A stretch of DNA of 64,000 bases from Ensifer sp. LCM 4579 (GCF_001854885.1 NZ_MDDV01000035.1:48939-112938); one strand, 5' to 3'; counted from the stretch's first letter, positions 1-8,661 are shown. Program-made: numbers and translations. The notes: a model not told the origin generated them from the letters alone.

Positions 1-102
1 GAGCGCCGCTGCGATCATGTAGAGGAGCCCGCAGATCACCAAAAATGCGCCGGTCAGAATTGCCCACACGCGCATTCTCCACTTGTTGGCGGTTTGCGGC
101 AT
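1..102 (-). CDS. Small membrane protein, C-terminus beyond the window edge
   Basis: An open frame starts at the ATG at 102 and runs off the left end, giving 34 residues (MPQTANKWRM then a hydrophobic stretch). The visible part is a short positively charged N-terminus followed by one membrane segment from about residue 11 to 33, which suggests an inner-membrane protein. Ribosome-binding signal is weak. I do not recognise the family and the missing C-terminus could change the reading. Confidence 0.4.
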   Translation of the reverse strand, partial: MPQTANKWRMRVWAILTGAFLVICGLLYMIAAAL

Positions 103-124
103 GCGCCCGAAATTGACGAAAGGT

Positions 125-313
125 TCAGCGCACGCGCGTCTGAGGCCGGATCACGTTCATCTGAAGCTCGTGGCTGGAGGCGAATTTGCCGAGCACCCGG
201 ATCAGCCGCCGTTCCTCTGTCTTGTGGAGGCCGCTTCGCCGGCAATATTCGGCGACATCCCAGACATGTCTGGCCTGGATTTGGTCGAGCTTCTTGATGT
301 CGGTGTGCTTCAT
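125..313 (-). CDS. Small hypothetical basic protein (62 aa)
   Basis: The frame starts at the ATG at 313 with a good Shine-Dalgarno (GGAGG, 6 bases upstream), which is the main reason to call it over the overlapping frames. The product is a soluble, charged 62-residue protein beginning MKHTDIKKLDQ, rich in Arg and His, with no membrane segment or recognisable motif. Helical content looks high (VAEYCRRSGL, EERRLIRVLGKFA), so a small DNA- or protein-binding helical protein is conceivable, but this is only a guess. It is separated by 22 bases from the membrane protein at the left edge and may be co-transcribed with it. Confidence 0.5.
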   Translation of the reverse strand: MKHTDIKKLDQIQARHVWDVAEYCRRSGLHKTEERRLIRVLGKFASSHELQMNVIRPQTRVR

Positions 314-579
314 GTTCCGCCTCCCGGGACTTGCGGTAATTCAACGCGGGCAATGGGGGCTTTGTTCCGCGGCGGCGGCGCGGTTTTGTTCAAGGCGGGA
401 TCGGGAAGACCGCCGACAACCCGCCGCGTGCGCCCGCACGGGTTTGCGAACGTCCGAGGCCGTCCCTTCGGCCGGGCCGGAACAAGATCGTCGCTCGCCC
501 CGTTGACTCAGGGATCGCTGCCCTCGGCGGGGCCGCAGAGAAGAAAAGATCGATAGATCGAAAAAAGGAAGGCGTTTCG

Positions 580-984
580 ATGCCGCAGAAGGTCACACCC
601 GAAAAACTCCAAAAGCTGACGCTTATGCTCGGCCAAACCGTCGCGGCGTTGCGCGTGAATGAGATCTTGACATGCCGACTACTCCGATGGGCGGCCGCCC
701 AGAGTGACGATCCGCAGCGCTTCATCGAAGCGTCTCTGGAGGCGACGAGAAGTGAGCTGCAATCCGCCGGCAGAGCCGACGGCAGCACGGCTACGGCCAA
801 GGCCGTCGACGAGGCGCTCGAATATGTCGACGAACTGGCGGCCAGGATCGGACCGCGCATGCCGCGCGAAAGACCGGCGCGCGAATCGAAGAGCCTCACG
901 CCTCTCGAAGGATACCATTTCCCGTCCTTCACCTCCGCGCCCGCCCGTGATCCCAACGAAGCGGCAGGCGAGCGCAGAAGTTAG
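580..984 (+). CDS. Hypothetical cytoplasmic protein (134 aa)
   Basis: The ATG at 580 is preceded by an AAGGAAGG ribosome-binding sequence. The 134-residue product has a helical N-terminal two-thirds (TPEKLQKLTLMLGQTVAALR, then alternating charged and Ala/Leu helices) and a Pro/Arg-rich, probably disordered tail from about residue 95. No signal peptide, membrane segment or known catalytic motif is visible. It stands alone and converges on the secreted protein at 1004-1585. I do not recognise the family. Confidence 0.5.
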   Translation: MPQKVTPEKLQKLTLMLGQTVAALRVNEILTCRLLRWAAAQSDDPQRFIEASLEATRSELQSAGRADGSTATAKAVDEALEYVDELAARIGPRMPRERPARESKSLTPLEGYHFPSFTSAPARDPNEAAGERRS

Positions 985-1003
985 GCGCTATTGGCCCGCA
1001 GTC

Positions 1004-1585
1004 CTACTGGTGCGCGGCTGGATGCGGCACCATTTTCGGCGGCGCTTCCAGGAAGGTGTAAGGCCCCTCGGGGCACTTTACGTCGGGATTCACCGGGTGG
1101 AACAGGCCAAGCGGGTTTGGCTTGAAGATCCAGGCATGCAGATCATAGTGATGGAGCGCCGCCGGCAGAAGCGGCTCATGACCCTCCATCGGCCCGTCGA
1201 AGGGGTGCCCGAACAACTCCGGATTCGGCTTGACGCCGGTCGCGAGCGGGATCAGCCATTCGACGGCAACGAGTTGCAGCCGGTCGCCGACAGGCTCATA
1301 GACGAGCAAGGTCGGCTTCATCGGATCGGGCTCGGGGCCGATGAGGGCCGGGTTCAGGAAATGAACCCCCATCGTTCCTGCCGCGAAGGTGACGCATCCG
1401 AGCGTCGAGAAATAGCCGTCGCGCACGGCAACCACCGGGTCCTTGTATTTCTCCAGCGAAACCTTCAGCTTCTCGAGCTCGGGCGGAAGCGCCTCTGCTG
1501 CATTCACCAGCTGTACGGACATGAAGACAGCACCGGCCGCAAGACAGACCATCCGCAGCAGGCGCAGCACCGAAGACATTGGCAT
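1004..1585 (-). CDS. Hypothetical exported protein (193 aa)
   Basis: The ATG at 1585 follows a strong GGGAGGA ribosome-binding site. Residues 1 to about 29 form a signal peptide (basic start, hydrophobic core, VNAAEA cleavage region), so the mature protein should be periplasmic or secreted. The mature part has an HFLNPALIGPEPDPMKP segment and several His residues toward the C-terminus (GHEPLL, LHHYDLHAW, VPHPAAHQ), which recall small metal- or haem-associated periplasmic proteins, though no CxxCH or other defining motif is present. Conserved hypothetical exported protein is the safe reading. Confidence 0.6.
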   Translation of the reverse strand: MPMSSVLRLLRMVCLAAGAVFMSVQLVNAAEALPPELEKLKVSLEKYKDPVVAVRDGYFSTLGCVTFAAGTMGVHFLNPALIGPEPDPMKPTLLVYEPVGDRLQLVAVEWLIPLATGVKPNPELFGHPFDGPMEGHEPLLPAALHHYDLHAWIFKPNPLGLFHPVNPDVKCPEGPYTFLEAPPKMVPHPAAHQ

Positions 1586-1800
1586 GGTTCGGTCCTCCCT
1601 GGCTCACCTCGCCTCCCGCGAGGAGCACGGCAGGCATGATACTGCCAAGGCGGCTTGGGGGCTACTCTCGCGATTGGGTGAGAGGAGAAATGCGGGCCGG
1701 TGAGATCTATCTCGCCTCGAAACTTTGCGCCCGGCCACAGCGCCGCGCGTTTTTGCACGTAAATGGTCGCTGCAACACTTGGTATCTGCGCATCGGCCCA

Positions 1801-1986
1801 TCAGTCGCTTGACCTCCGCTTGAAGTCCCTCGCAGACGCCCCGGTGTGCAGCTCGGCCTGCTGCGGTACGCCCCTATTCCACTTTTCCAGCGCTTCGGCC
1901 GCAACGGCGTGGCTTTCGAAGAGATCGTCCAAATCACGGCTCTTGACCGAGAGCCGTTGCTTTCGAAACGGCGGCAGAACCATCAT
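1801..1986 (-). CDS. Small hypothetical protein (61 aa)
   Basis: Starts at the ATG at 1986 with GGTGGAG upstream and ends with a stop at 1801. The 61-residue product is hydrophilic (SRDLDDLFESHAVAAEALEKW) with a helical middle and a basic C-terminus. It follows the small gene at 2011-2274 on the same strand after 24 bases, so the two may form a short operon. No family is recognised and an overlapping non-coding frame cannot be excluded. Confidence 0.35.
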   Translation of the reverse strand: MMVLPPFRKQRLSVKSRDLDDLFESHAVAAEALEKWNRGVPQQAELHTGASARDFKRRSSD

Positions 1987-2010
1987 CAGACGGGCTCCAC
2001 CAGTTCGACA

Positions 2011-2274
2011 CTAAAGGCATTTCTTTGTCTGCCCGAGAATGATTCTCAGTCGGGCTTCGTTGGGGCGAGCCCCGGCGCGCTCGGCGGTCCATGAATCGTC
2101 CGCTGGTCTGTAGTCGAAATCCTCGCCCAACGCATCCATAGCCTGAGGTCCATCGAGCCGATAGAGCAGCGCGATGACGATCTCCCTATCACTGATTCCG
2201 CTTTCGGGCGACAGATATTCCGACAAGTCGCGTCGGCAGTCGTCAACGAGCTTCCGGATTTTCTGGACGTTCAT
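2011..2274 (-). CDS. Small hypothetical protein (87 aa)
   Basis: Starts at the ATG at 2274 with a GAGG ribosome-binding signal. The 87-residue product begins MNVQKIRKLVDDCRRDL and is a soluble, acidic, mostly helical protein (SDREIVIALLYRLDG, AMDALGEDFDY). Its composition is protein-like and unlike a random shadow frame. No catalytic motif is visible. It precedes the gene at 1801-1986 on the same strand. Confidence 0.45.
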   Translation of the reverse strand: MNVQKIRKLVDDCRRDLSEYLSPESGISDREIVIALLYRLDGPQAMDALGEDFDYRPADDSWTAERAGARPNEARLRIILGQTKKCL

Positions 2275-2547
2275 GGCGAACCTCGAGGGAAAGATCGGAA
2301 GTGAGGTCCCAGGGCGTTGCAGAAGGGACGGAAGCGCCGCCCCGGGGACCGAGCACTCACGGCTGCTAGCAGGGGCTCAACCCTTTTCGCGGGATGCTCA
2401 TTCTTCCATTATGTAGCGGGAAAGCCACTTCGCAATGGTGCTAAGACCTTTGGCCACACAGCCTCGGACTTAAGTCCCCGACGCCGCGCGAGCGGGAACC
2501 GGTCAACGCCATTTTCGTTCTCCCTGCACCTTTTGTGGGAGTGCGAT

Positions 2548-2733
2548 ATGTATAGCCACGGCGATCACAACAAGCCCGAACAGAATGCTTCAACGGCCTT
2601 CCCTGTCGGCCTGCTCTTGCTCTCCATAAGCGCTATCCTCGTCTACCTGGCGATCGGTGGGGCTTTGTCGGAGAAAAAGACCGATATAGTCGTCTACACG
2701 CCGCAGGCTACGGACGTACCCACACCTCGCTGA
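2548..2733 (+). CDS. Small single-pass membrane protein (61 aa)
   Basis: An ATG at 2548 inside a longer open frame is preceded by GTGGGAG at good spacing; this is preferred to the upstream ATG because the earlier part reads as low-quality sequence. The product starts MYSHGDHNKPEQNAS, has one membrane helix at about residues 19-39 (FPVGLLLLSISAILVYLAIG) and a short tail that is probably outside the membrane. The His-rich N-terminus is notable but not diagnostic. It converges on the PAP2 phosphatase gene. Confidence 0.5.
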   Translation: MYSHGDHNKPEQNASTAFPVGLLLLSISAILVYLAIGGALSEKKTDIVVYTPQATDVPTPR

Positions 2734-2806
2734 GACTGCGGCCATGCGCAGAGGGCTGAAAGCCGCCGCAAGTGCGCGCGCGGGGGCAAGCTACCGCGTC
2801 TACGCG

Positions 2807-3766
2807 CTATCGCCTGCTCCAACCGAATGCGAAATCGGGCCTGTTGGTCACGTGCAGCGGCGCTCCGAAAATGCAGCACAGGAACAGCGAAGACCACAAC
2901 CACCATTCCGGAACCGGCTGAAACGCCGGAGCATACCACTCCGCAATGCAGAGACTGAACGCCAATCCGGCGCTCGCGATTGCTACCGTTATGGCAATCA
3001 TCTCCGTTATGGGGTCGGTCATCGCAGTCCGCCCCCTCGTACCCTTAGCCGTCTTCGACGTCGCGCCCTCCCCGACCGTCCCCGCGCGCTCGCCGTCAGG
3101 GAAAAGTCCTATCGACGCCCGTTCCTCCGGCCGCAAGACTATCGCCCGGATTGCAAGCACGGTCACCACCGCGATTACCGCCGAGGCGACGACATCGCTC
3201 ACGTAATGTGCCGTGACGATCACCCGGGTCGACGCAAGCGCCAATCCCGCAAGGATGGAAATGGCGCGATAGCGAGGCATGACGATCGCCAAGGCGACGG
3301 CGAACGCCATGGCGCAAACGGCGTGTCCCGACGGGAATGAGTAATAGTCAGCGCCGAAGCGGAAATAAGAGAAATGATGCACGCCATCCGAGAAGAACAT
3401 TTTGGGGCGGGTGCGGCCGAAGACGACCTTCAGGACATCGACGAAGATACCGGCAGCCGCCACGCTCACGAACACGAACCAGGCGCGCAACGCCCAGGCG
3501 GGTCTTCGCCATCGGAAGCGGAACGCCAGGAAAACCACGAGGGATGGGACCAGCATAAACTGCGCCTTGCCGAACTGCGTGAGAAAGGAGGCAATTTGCT
3601 GAAGAGTGGTGCCGCGCTGCGCTCTGAAAAACTCCGCCACCGGAAGATCAACCAGTTCCTGCAAGGCATGCAACTGAATTACGAAGGCGATAACGGCAGA
3701 GCAGGCTGCGCAAACGAGAAACCAGGTTGGGGCGTTCCGATCTGGCGAATAAGGCTGAGTCGACAT
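2807..3766 (-). CDS. PAP2-superfamily membrane phosphatase with C-terminal extension
   Basis: Integral-membrane acid phosphatase of the PAP2 family, which hydrolyses lipid phosphates or pyrophosphates. All three signature motifs are visible: K113-x6-R120-P121, P145-SGH-148 and R181-x5-H187-x3-D191, set among about five membrane helices. Family members often end soon after the third motif, but here a hydrophilic linker (about 213-248) leads to a second hydrophobic unit from M249 to 319 with two helices. That unit looks like the membrane part of DUF983 proteins (inference). The gene lies 94 bases downstream of an ArnT-like glycosyltransferase, so a joint role in lipid A, undecaprenyl-phosphate or other envelope-lipid modification is likely. 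The exact substrate cannot be read from sequence. Confidence 0.85.
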   Translation of the reverse strand: MSTQPYSPDRNAPTWFLVCAACSAVIAFVIQLHALQELVDLPVAEFFRAQRGTTLQQIASFLTQFGKAQFMLVPSLVVFLAFRFRWRRPAWALRAWFVFVSVAAAGIFVDVLKVVFGRTRPKMFFSDGVHHFSYFRFGADYYSFPSGHAVCAMAFAVALAIVMPRYRAISILAGLALASTRVIVTAHYVSDVVASAVIAVVTVLAIRAIVLRPEERASIGLFPDGERAGTVGEGATSKTAKGTRGRTAMTDPITEMIAITVAIASAGLAFSLCIAEWYAPAFQPVPEWWLWSSLFLCCIFGAPLHVTNRPDFAFGWSRR

Positions 3767-3860
3767 GCATCAAATCCGTTGGATCCGCCGAAGCAAGTCG
3801 TGGCGATTTCAATACGCCACAACTGCCGGCATAGGTCCCGCGGACTATCGCCTGTAATTA

Positions 3861-5501
3861 TTACTGTTCGACGACACGATAGAGGGTGAGTGCAAGTCTA
3901 TCCCCAGATGAATAATTAATCCCGGCGATTTTCGACATCGCCTCCACCCTATAGCCGGGACCGACAGTCGCTCTGAACGCGCTTTCATCTTCATCTGGAA
4001 TAAGGGCCATCGCACCGGAAGGATCGGCGCGCAAGAGACGCGCCGCGCCGGCAATGTCCGTCAGGGCGGTTTTCGTGCCTGCGAGGAATACAAGGCTCGG
4101 TTCATGAAAGCGGACCGACGCGAGAACGGCGTCTTGCCGGGGCTTATGCTCATTGAAGGCAACGGCAATTCGGGAACTGAGCCAGATCGGCGTCAACGAC
4201 GGAAGCACCTGACCGAAGATAAAGGCATAGGCGAGGCCGGCCGACAAGGCGGCGAGGCAGATGCGGCCGGCCTGCAACTGCTTGCCGCGGGGAAAAGCCA
4301 GGTAGCCGGCGAGCAGGACGGCGCCGGCGGCGATGAAACTCAAAGGCGATACCCAGCCGTTCAGGTAGATCGGCATTCCTATCACGCTGCCGGCAAGGCC
4401 TATCGTCACGACGATCGACCCGGCTGCGGCAAGCCGCCATATCCAATGCTGCCAGTTCCGCAGAGGCACGGTTTCGTCCGCAGGAAGCGCCATGGCCCAG
4501 CCGGTCAACAGCGCCAGGGCGGGATAGGCCGGAAGCGCGTAGTGCGGAAGTTTCGTCGGGACGAGTTCGATGGCCAGCCAGAAGGGAATATACCAGGCAA
4601 GGCAGAAACGCAGCCGGGGATCGCCCCGCACGCCATTCATCGCCATGAACCCGGCACCGAGCGCGAGCAGGCCAAACGGCCAGAAATACAGCGAGTAGGT
4701 GAGCGCGAAATAGCCGGGCGGCGCGCCGTGCGATTCCTGCCCCCGCGCGACCTTGCCAAGAATATCCTTGCCGAGCGCTTCCTGCCAGAAGGCGCCGCCG
4801 CTTTCCCAGGTGATCCAGACCAGCCATGGCGAGACCAGGAGAAGCGCCACCAGCAAACCGCGCAGCGGCTTCAACTGCCGCAGCCAGCGCCAATCCCGGT
4901 CGAAGATGCAGAGCGTGGCCGCTGTGGTCACGGCAAGAAATGGCGTGACAGGTCCCTTGATCAGAACGCCGACAGCCTGTGCGGCCCAGAACAGCCACGG
5001 CATGCCGCTTGCAACCGTCTCCTGCTTGCGCACGCCGACATAGATCTGAGCCAAAGCGCCCTGCGCGATTACGGCGCATGCCAGAAGCATGGCGTCAGTC
5101 TTGGCAACACGTCCCTCAAAGGCGGCCCCCCAGATACCGCCTATGATCAGCGCCGCAATGATCCCGGCGCGGTTACCGTACAGGCGCGACCCGGCCCAAT
5201 AGGTGGACAGGACGACAAGCAGGATGCTGAACACCGAGACCAGCCGGTAGATCCAGATTGGCGCTGCTTCGCCTTGGCCGCTGAGTGTGACGGCACCCGC
5301 CTGCAGCCAATAGATGCCGATCGGCTTTTTGTAACGAGAGGTTTCCTGAAACCGGATGTCGCCATAGTCGCCGGTTTCGATCATTTGCTTGGTGGCTTGG
5401 ACATACCGCGCCTCGTCTCGGTCCAGCGGCGGTACGGTCCACAGCCCGGGCACGGTGAGAAGGAGGCTGAACAGCGCGAGAGCCAGATATCGCAGCATCA
5501 T
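3861..5501 (-). CDS. ArnT-like (GT83) lipid-linked glycosyltransferase
   Basis: Polytopic inner-membrane glycosyltransferase of the PMT/ArnT type, which uses a polyprenyl-phosphate sugar to modify lipid A or another envelope glycan. After an N-terminal helix the first periplasmic loop has PPLDRDEARY, the conserved Asp-Glu catalytic region of the family, followed by YKKPIGIYW and about eleven further hydrophobic helices; the C-terminal soluble part is periplasmic. In rhizobia, related enzymes (Rgt type) transfer galacturonic acid to lipopolysaccharide, but the sugar here is unknown. The open frame continues upstream into the tRNA gene; the start is set at the first of two ATGs at 5501, giving 546 residues. 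It shares orientation with the PAP2 phosphatase downstream. Confidence 0.85.
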   Translation of the reverse strand: MMLRYLALALFSLLLTVPGLWTVPPLDRDEARYVQATKQMIETGDYGDIRFQETSRYKKPIGIYWLQAGAVTLSGQGEAAPIWIYRLVSVFSILLVVLSTYWAGSRLYGNRAGIIAALIIGGIWGAAFEGRVAKTDAMLLACAVIAQGALAQIYVGVRKQETVASGMPWLFWAAQAVGVLIKGPVTPFLAVTTAATLCIFDRDWRWLRQLKPLRGLLVALLLVSPWLVWITWESGGAFWQEALGKDILGKVARGQESHGAPPGYFALTYSLYFWPFGLLALGAGFMAMNGVRGDPRLRFCLAWYIPFWLAIELVPTKLPHYALPAYPALALLTGWAMALPADETVPLRNWQHWIWRLAAAGSIVVTIGLAGSVIGMPIYLNGWVSPLSFIAAGAVLLAGYLAFPRGKQLQAGRICLAALSAGLAYAFIFGQVLPSLTPIWLSSRIAVAFNEHKPRQDAVLASVRFHEPSLVFLAGTKTALTDIAGAARLLRADPSGAMALIPDEDESAFRATVGPGYRVEAMSKIAGINYSSGDRLALTLYRVVEQ

Positions 5502-5538
5502 CCCACGCTTTGTCTCCGGGGCTGGACAAAGGAGATTC

Positions 5539-5615
5539 TGGTAGCGGAGGAGGGATTCGAACCCCCGACACAAGGATTATGATTCCTCTGCTCTAACCTA
5601 CTGAGCTACTCCGCC
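5539..5615 (-). tRNA. tRNA-Met (anticodon CAT)
   Basis: The reverse complement folds as a complete 77-nt tRNA: acceptor GGCGGAG pairs with CTCCGCT (one G-U), the D-arm is GCTCAGTAGGTTAGAGC, the anticodon stem GAGGA/TCCTT holds the loop ATCATAA with anticodon CAT, and the T-arm contains GGTTCGAATCC. The terminal CCA is encoded. The 5' G1-U72 type acceptor and D-arm fit elongator tRNA-Met. A lysidine-modified tRNA-Ile (also CAT in DNA) is the alternative; tilS, which would modify such a tRNA, is elsewhere in the window. Confidence 0.95.
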
Positions 5616-5748
5616 GCCGGTGCCTGAAGCTTCTTGGCGAAGCCCGTTTCGGCTGGTCGGGCGGCTTATAAGGTGCTGTTCCGGCTAGTGTCAAGCAATG
5701 TCTTCGGGAAAAACGCGAAGTTTTCCCGAACAGCCCGATCGGCCTGTC

Positions 5749-6945
5749 TCAGGCGGCCGCCGACGCCCCGAGGAGCGCCTGCAGGGCCGCCTCGGCGGCG
5801 GGCTCGCGCTCGGATCTGCGGATGAAGCCGCCGCCATAGACGCGGGCGTCTTCGCCGGTGCCCGAATAGAGCGCACAGGCCTGGCCTGGCGCCACCCCCG
5901 CCTCGCCCTCGACGAGTTCGACATAGAGCCCGTCGGCGTCGCACTTCAGCACCGCCGGCGCCGGCTGGCGGGTGGAGCGGACCTTGGCGAAGCACTCAAA
6001 GCCGCGGGCTGCCGCCTCTTCGAGTTCCTCGTCCCCGAGCCAGTTGACATCGCGCAAACGGACGCGGCGCGTCTCCAGCGCCTCCTTCGGGCCGACGATG
6101 ACGCGGCGCGAGCGGGCGTCGAGATAGACGACATAGAGCGGTTCGCCGGTGGCGACCCCGATTCCGCGGCGCTGACCGATCGTATAGTGCAGGATGCCCT
6201 CATGCGTCCCGAGCACGCGACCGTCGAGATGTACGATCTCGCCGGCAAGCGCGGCATTCGGCTTCAGCTTCGAGACGATGTCGCTGTATTTCCCCTGGGG
6301 CACGAAGCAGATGTCCTGGCTGTCGGCCTTCCTGGCGACGACGAGGCCCATCTCCTCCGCGAGCCGTCGCGTCTCGGTCTTAGGAAGGCTGCCGAGCGGA
6401 AAGCGCAGATAATCGATCTGCTCCTGCGTCGTGGCAAAGAGAAAATAGCTCTGGTCGCGCTCCGCATCCGTCGGCCGGTAAAGCGCCCGCTGGCCGCCAT
6501 AACGGGGCTTGGGGCTCGGCCGCGAGCGGATGTAGTGGCCGGTCGCCAGCGCATCGGCTCCGAGTTCCCTGGCGGTCGCGAGCAGGTCGGCGAATTTGAC
6601 CGTCTGGTTACAAGCGACGCAGGGGATCGGCGTTTCGCCGGCAATATAGCTCTCCGCGAAGGGATTGATCACGGTTTCGCGGAAGCGCGCCTCGTAGTCG
6701 AGCACGTAATGCGGAATGCCGAGCGTTTCGCAGACGCGGCGCGCATCGTCGATGTCCTGGCCGGCGCAACAGGAGCCGGCGCGGTGCACCGCCGCACCAT
6801 GATCGTAGAGCTGCAGCGTGATGCCGAGCACGTCGTAGCCCTCGCGTTTCAGGAGCCCGGCCACGACGGAGGAATCGACGCCGCCGGACATGGCGACGAC
6901 GACGCGCGTCTCTTCGGGCTTGCGGTCAAAATCGAGACTGTTCAC
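5749..6945 (-). CDS. mnmA: tRNA-specific 2-thiouridylase MnmA
   Basis: MnmA transfers sulfur to U34 of tRNA-Lys, -Glu and -Gln in the cytoplasm to make the s2U part of the wobble modification. Visible features are the PP-loop ATP site AMSGGVDSS near the N-terminus, the catalytic cysteine pair in [11 protein letters not shown] and [11 protein letters not shown], and the GHYIRSR and IGQRRGIGV motifs of the family. The frame remains open for 48 codons upstream, but that part is low-complexity Arg/Gly sequence. I place the start at the GTG at 6945, giving [20 protein letters not shown] and 398 residues, the normal length. It is unlinked to other thiolation genes here. Confidence 0.92.
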   Translation of the reverse strand: MNSLDFDRKPEETRVVVAMSGGVDSSVVAGLLKREGYDVLGITLQLYDHGAAVHRAGSCCAGQDIDDARRVCETLGIPHYVLDYEARFRETVINPFAESYIAGETPIPCVACNQTVKFADLLATARELGADALATGHYIRSRPSPKPRYGGQRALYRPTDAERDQSYFLFATTQEQIDYLRFPLGSLPKTETRRLAEEMGLVVARKADSQDICFVPQGKYSDIVSKLKPNAALAGEIVHLDGRVLGTHEGILHYTIGQRRGIGVATGEPLYVVYLDARSRRVIVGPKEALETRRVRLRDVNWLGDEELEEAAARGFECFAKVRSTRQPAPAVLKCDADGLYVELVEGEAGVAPGQACALYSGTGEDARVYGGGFIRRSEREPAAEAALQALLGASAAA

Positions 6946-7106
6946 GGGATCCAATCCGGCATCCGGGCGCGGCCGTCCGACGCCCTCTTTTACGCTTTCA
7001 GGCCGCAAGGCGCTGGTCTCGCCGCGCCAGCGGCATTTTCCCACGGCTTTCGTGCCGCGACATATAGAAACTTGTGCTTCGCCGGGCAAGTGCTACGGCG
7101 AGGGCG

Positions 7107-7853
7107 TCAGATCAGCTTCATCCTGAGCGCCCGGGCGATCGCCTGCACGCGATTGACCGCATCGAGCTTGCGGGTGGCGCTCTTGAAATAGCTCGCCACC
7201 GTATAGGCGGAGATGCCGAGGATGATGGCGATCTCGTCACCGCTCTTGCCGGCCGCCGCCCAGCGCAGGCATTCGATCTCCCGGCTCGACAATCGCTCGC
7301 GCGTGGCTTGGCCGGCATCGAAAGTGCGCTCGAGGCATTCGAAGAGCTTGATGAGCGCGAGATAAATCATCGCCCGCTCGCCGCCGATGGGCTCCTGCCG
7401 CCTGCCCGAAAGCATCGCCAGGAACGGCTCGCCGGAGGTCGTGTGGAGAAGCACGGCGAAATGACGGGCCATCTCCGGATAGGGCTGGAGGTGGCGGGTA
7501 GCGCCCCGCTCCATTCCCCTCCCCGCCTGCTGCAGCAGTTCCGGGCCGCCGGCCACGGGCAGCTTCGTGCGGCGCAGGCGCTCGACGAGCACACTCGCCG
7601 GGAAAATCTGCTCGGCGTCGTATTGGCGCACCAACTCGGCTGGCCAGTTGCTGAGAACCAAGCGCTCGGAAAAGCGCTGCTCCTCGCCCATCGGCAGTCG
7701 CGCGATCAGGAAATGCGCATAGCCATAGCGGGCGACCAGCCGCCGCATCAGTTGGAGAATTTCGTATTCCGTCTGTACCGACGCCGGGTCGATGTCGAAA
7801 AACAAGTCTGCATCAGCCTCGCGCTGCAAGGCCGGTTCATACGTTTCTTTCAT
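7107..7853 (-). CDS. nesR: LuxR-family transcriptional regulator, probably NesR
   Basis: A 248-residue regulator with an N-terminal autoinducer-binding-like domain (about 15-165) and a C-terminal LuxR helix-turn-helix (about 185-245: LSSREIECLRWAAAGKSGDE, ISAYTVASYFKSATRKL). Among the usually conserved ligand-pocket residues, the aromatic and Asp positions are only partly evident, and no luxI-type synthase lies nearby, so it looks like an orphan LuxR protein. In Sinorhizobium meliloti the orphan regulator NesR, involved in stress adaptation and nodulation competition, is encoded close to ctrA; the position and architecture match, and the symbol rests on that recollection. Its 503-base upstream region is shared with sciP. 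Confidence 0.75.
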   Translation of the reverse strand: MKETYEPALQREADADLFFDIDPASVQTEYEILQLMRRLVARYGYAHFLIARLPMGEEQRFSERLVLSNWPAELVRQYDAEQIFPASVLVERLRRTKLPVAGGPELLQQAGRGMERGATRHLQPYPEMARHFAVLLHTTSGEPFLAMLSGRRQEPIGGERAMIYLALIKLFECLERTFDAGQATRERLSSREIECLRWAAAGKSGDEIAIILGISAYTVASYFKSATRKLDAVNRVQAIARALRMKLI

Positions 7854-8027
7854 TCAAGGTCACCTGCTGCCGGCGCTGTCGCCAGGCCCCTGTTCTAGCG
7901 CTTCACACGCCCCGGCGATCGGCTGCAGCGGCGGAACGAAACCCGCCCCGGTCGCGGCGCGGCCGGTCAAAGGGAGTGGTGATGCGCGGGCGGAAAATCC
8001 GGGAGCGCCGCTTCGACGCTCGCTCCT

Positions 8028-8076
8028 ATGCATGCCGTTGCCGCGAAACCGCTGCACGCTTTCGAGCGGCATGCAT
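8028..8076. repeat. Long inverted repeat in the nesR-sciP intergenic region
   Basis: Arms ATGCATGCCG (8028-8037) and CGGCATGCAT (8067-8076) are perfect complements, and a second inner pair CGAAA/TTTCG falls within the loop, so a long hairpin could form. It lies in the 503-base gap between nesR and sciP, about 175 bases upstream of nesR. It could be a regulatory protein site, a small-RNA terminator or a transcript hairpin; no run of T follows on either strand. Confidence 0.6.
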
Positions 8077-8276
8077 GACGAGCAGTCCCGTTATCAGGAA
8101 ATCTTCCTCGAAGCGAAATGTGGTAATTGCATGACTTCCGGGCCCGAATGGCCGCAAAATCCCCGGCAGTCCACGCCCCTTGGCGGCATGCTGAGAGCAT
8201 GGGCAGGAGCGCCGCTTTCCCGGCCGCGCCACGGCATTCCTGCCGGACGGAAGTGTCTCAAATTATAAGCAAATCG

Positions 8277-8302
8277 TTACCGGCCGCTTAGGTAAATGTT
8301 AA
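8277..8302 (+). promoter_or_regulatory. Tandem CtrA-type half-sites upstream of sciP
   Basis: Three half-sites TTAC, TTAG and TTAA stand at exact 11-base periods (each separated by 7 bases), at 8277, 8288 and 8299. Each adjacent pair is a degenerate form of the CtrA consensus TTAA-N7-TTAA. They lie 55-80 bases upstream of the sciP start, where CtrA activates sciP in Caulobacter (known there). Direct binding here is inferred. Confidence 0.6.
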
Positions 8303-8356
8303 ATGTGGCACGCTAGGGTCGTGTGCATATGGTCTTGAGTTTGTGTAGAGAGTCCC

Positions 8357-8632
8357 ATGACCGAAATGATGCGTCCACGCGTAAAATATGTCATCGGCCC
8401 CGATGGCAGTCCTCTGACGATTGCGGACCTGCCGCCGGCCAATACCCGGCGCTGGGTGATCCGCAGGAAGGCCGAAGTCGTCGCCGCCGTGCGTGGCGGC
8501 CTCCTGAGCCTGGAAGAGGCATGCGAGCGTTACACCCTCACCGTCGAGGAATTCCTCTCCTGGCAGTCCTCAATCAACGATCACGGCCTGGCTGGCCTGC
8601 GCACGACGCGCATCCAGCAATATCGCCACTGA
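8357..8632 (+). CDS. sciP: SciP, DUF1153 inhibitor of CtrA
   Basis: A 91-residue DUF1153 protein. In Caulobacter, SciP binds CtrA on DNA and blocks recruitment of RNA polymerase at CtrA-activated promoters, closing a feedback loop after cell division. The N-terminus (MRPRVKYVIGPDGSPLTIAD) and the following helix-turn-helix-like segment (RRKAEVVAAVRGGLLSLEEA, CERYTLTVEEFLSWQ) match the family through its whole length. The ATG at 8357 is embedded in GAGTCCCATG, placing a GANTC methylation site at the start codon. Upstream CtrA-type half-sites suggest that it is itself CtrA-activated. The gene sits between nesR and the fliJ-like gene, 1.1 kb from ctrA. Confidence 0.9.
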   Translation: MTEMMRPRVKYVIGPDGSPLTIADLPPANTRRWVIRRKAEVVAAVRGGLLSLEEACERYTLTVEEFLSWQSSINDHGLAGLRTTRIQQYRH

Positions 8633-8661
8633 TCACCCCTGAAACAGGACCATAATTCGAA

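Noticed and set aside
4104..5582. Long plus-strand frame of 492 codons
   Set aside because: It is antisense to the ArnT-like gene and shows Arg/Gly/Gln-rich composition typical of GC-rich shadows; no motif or ribosome-binding site.
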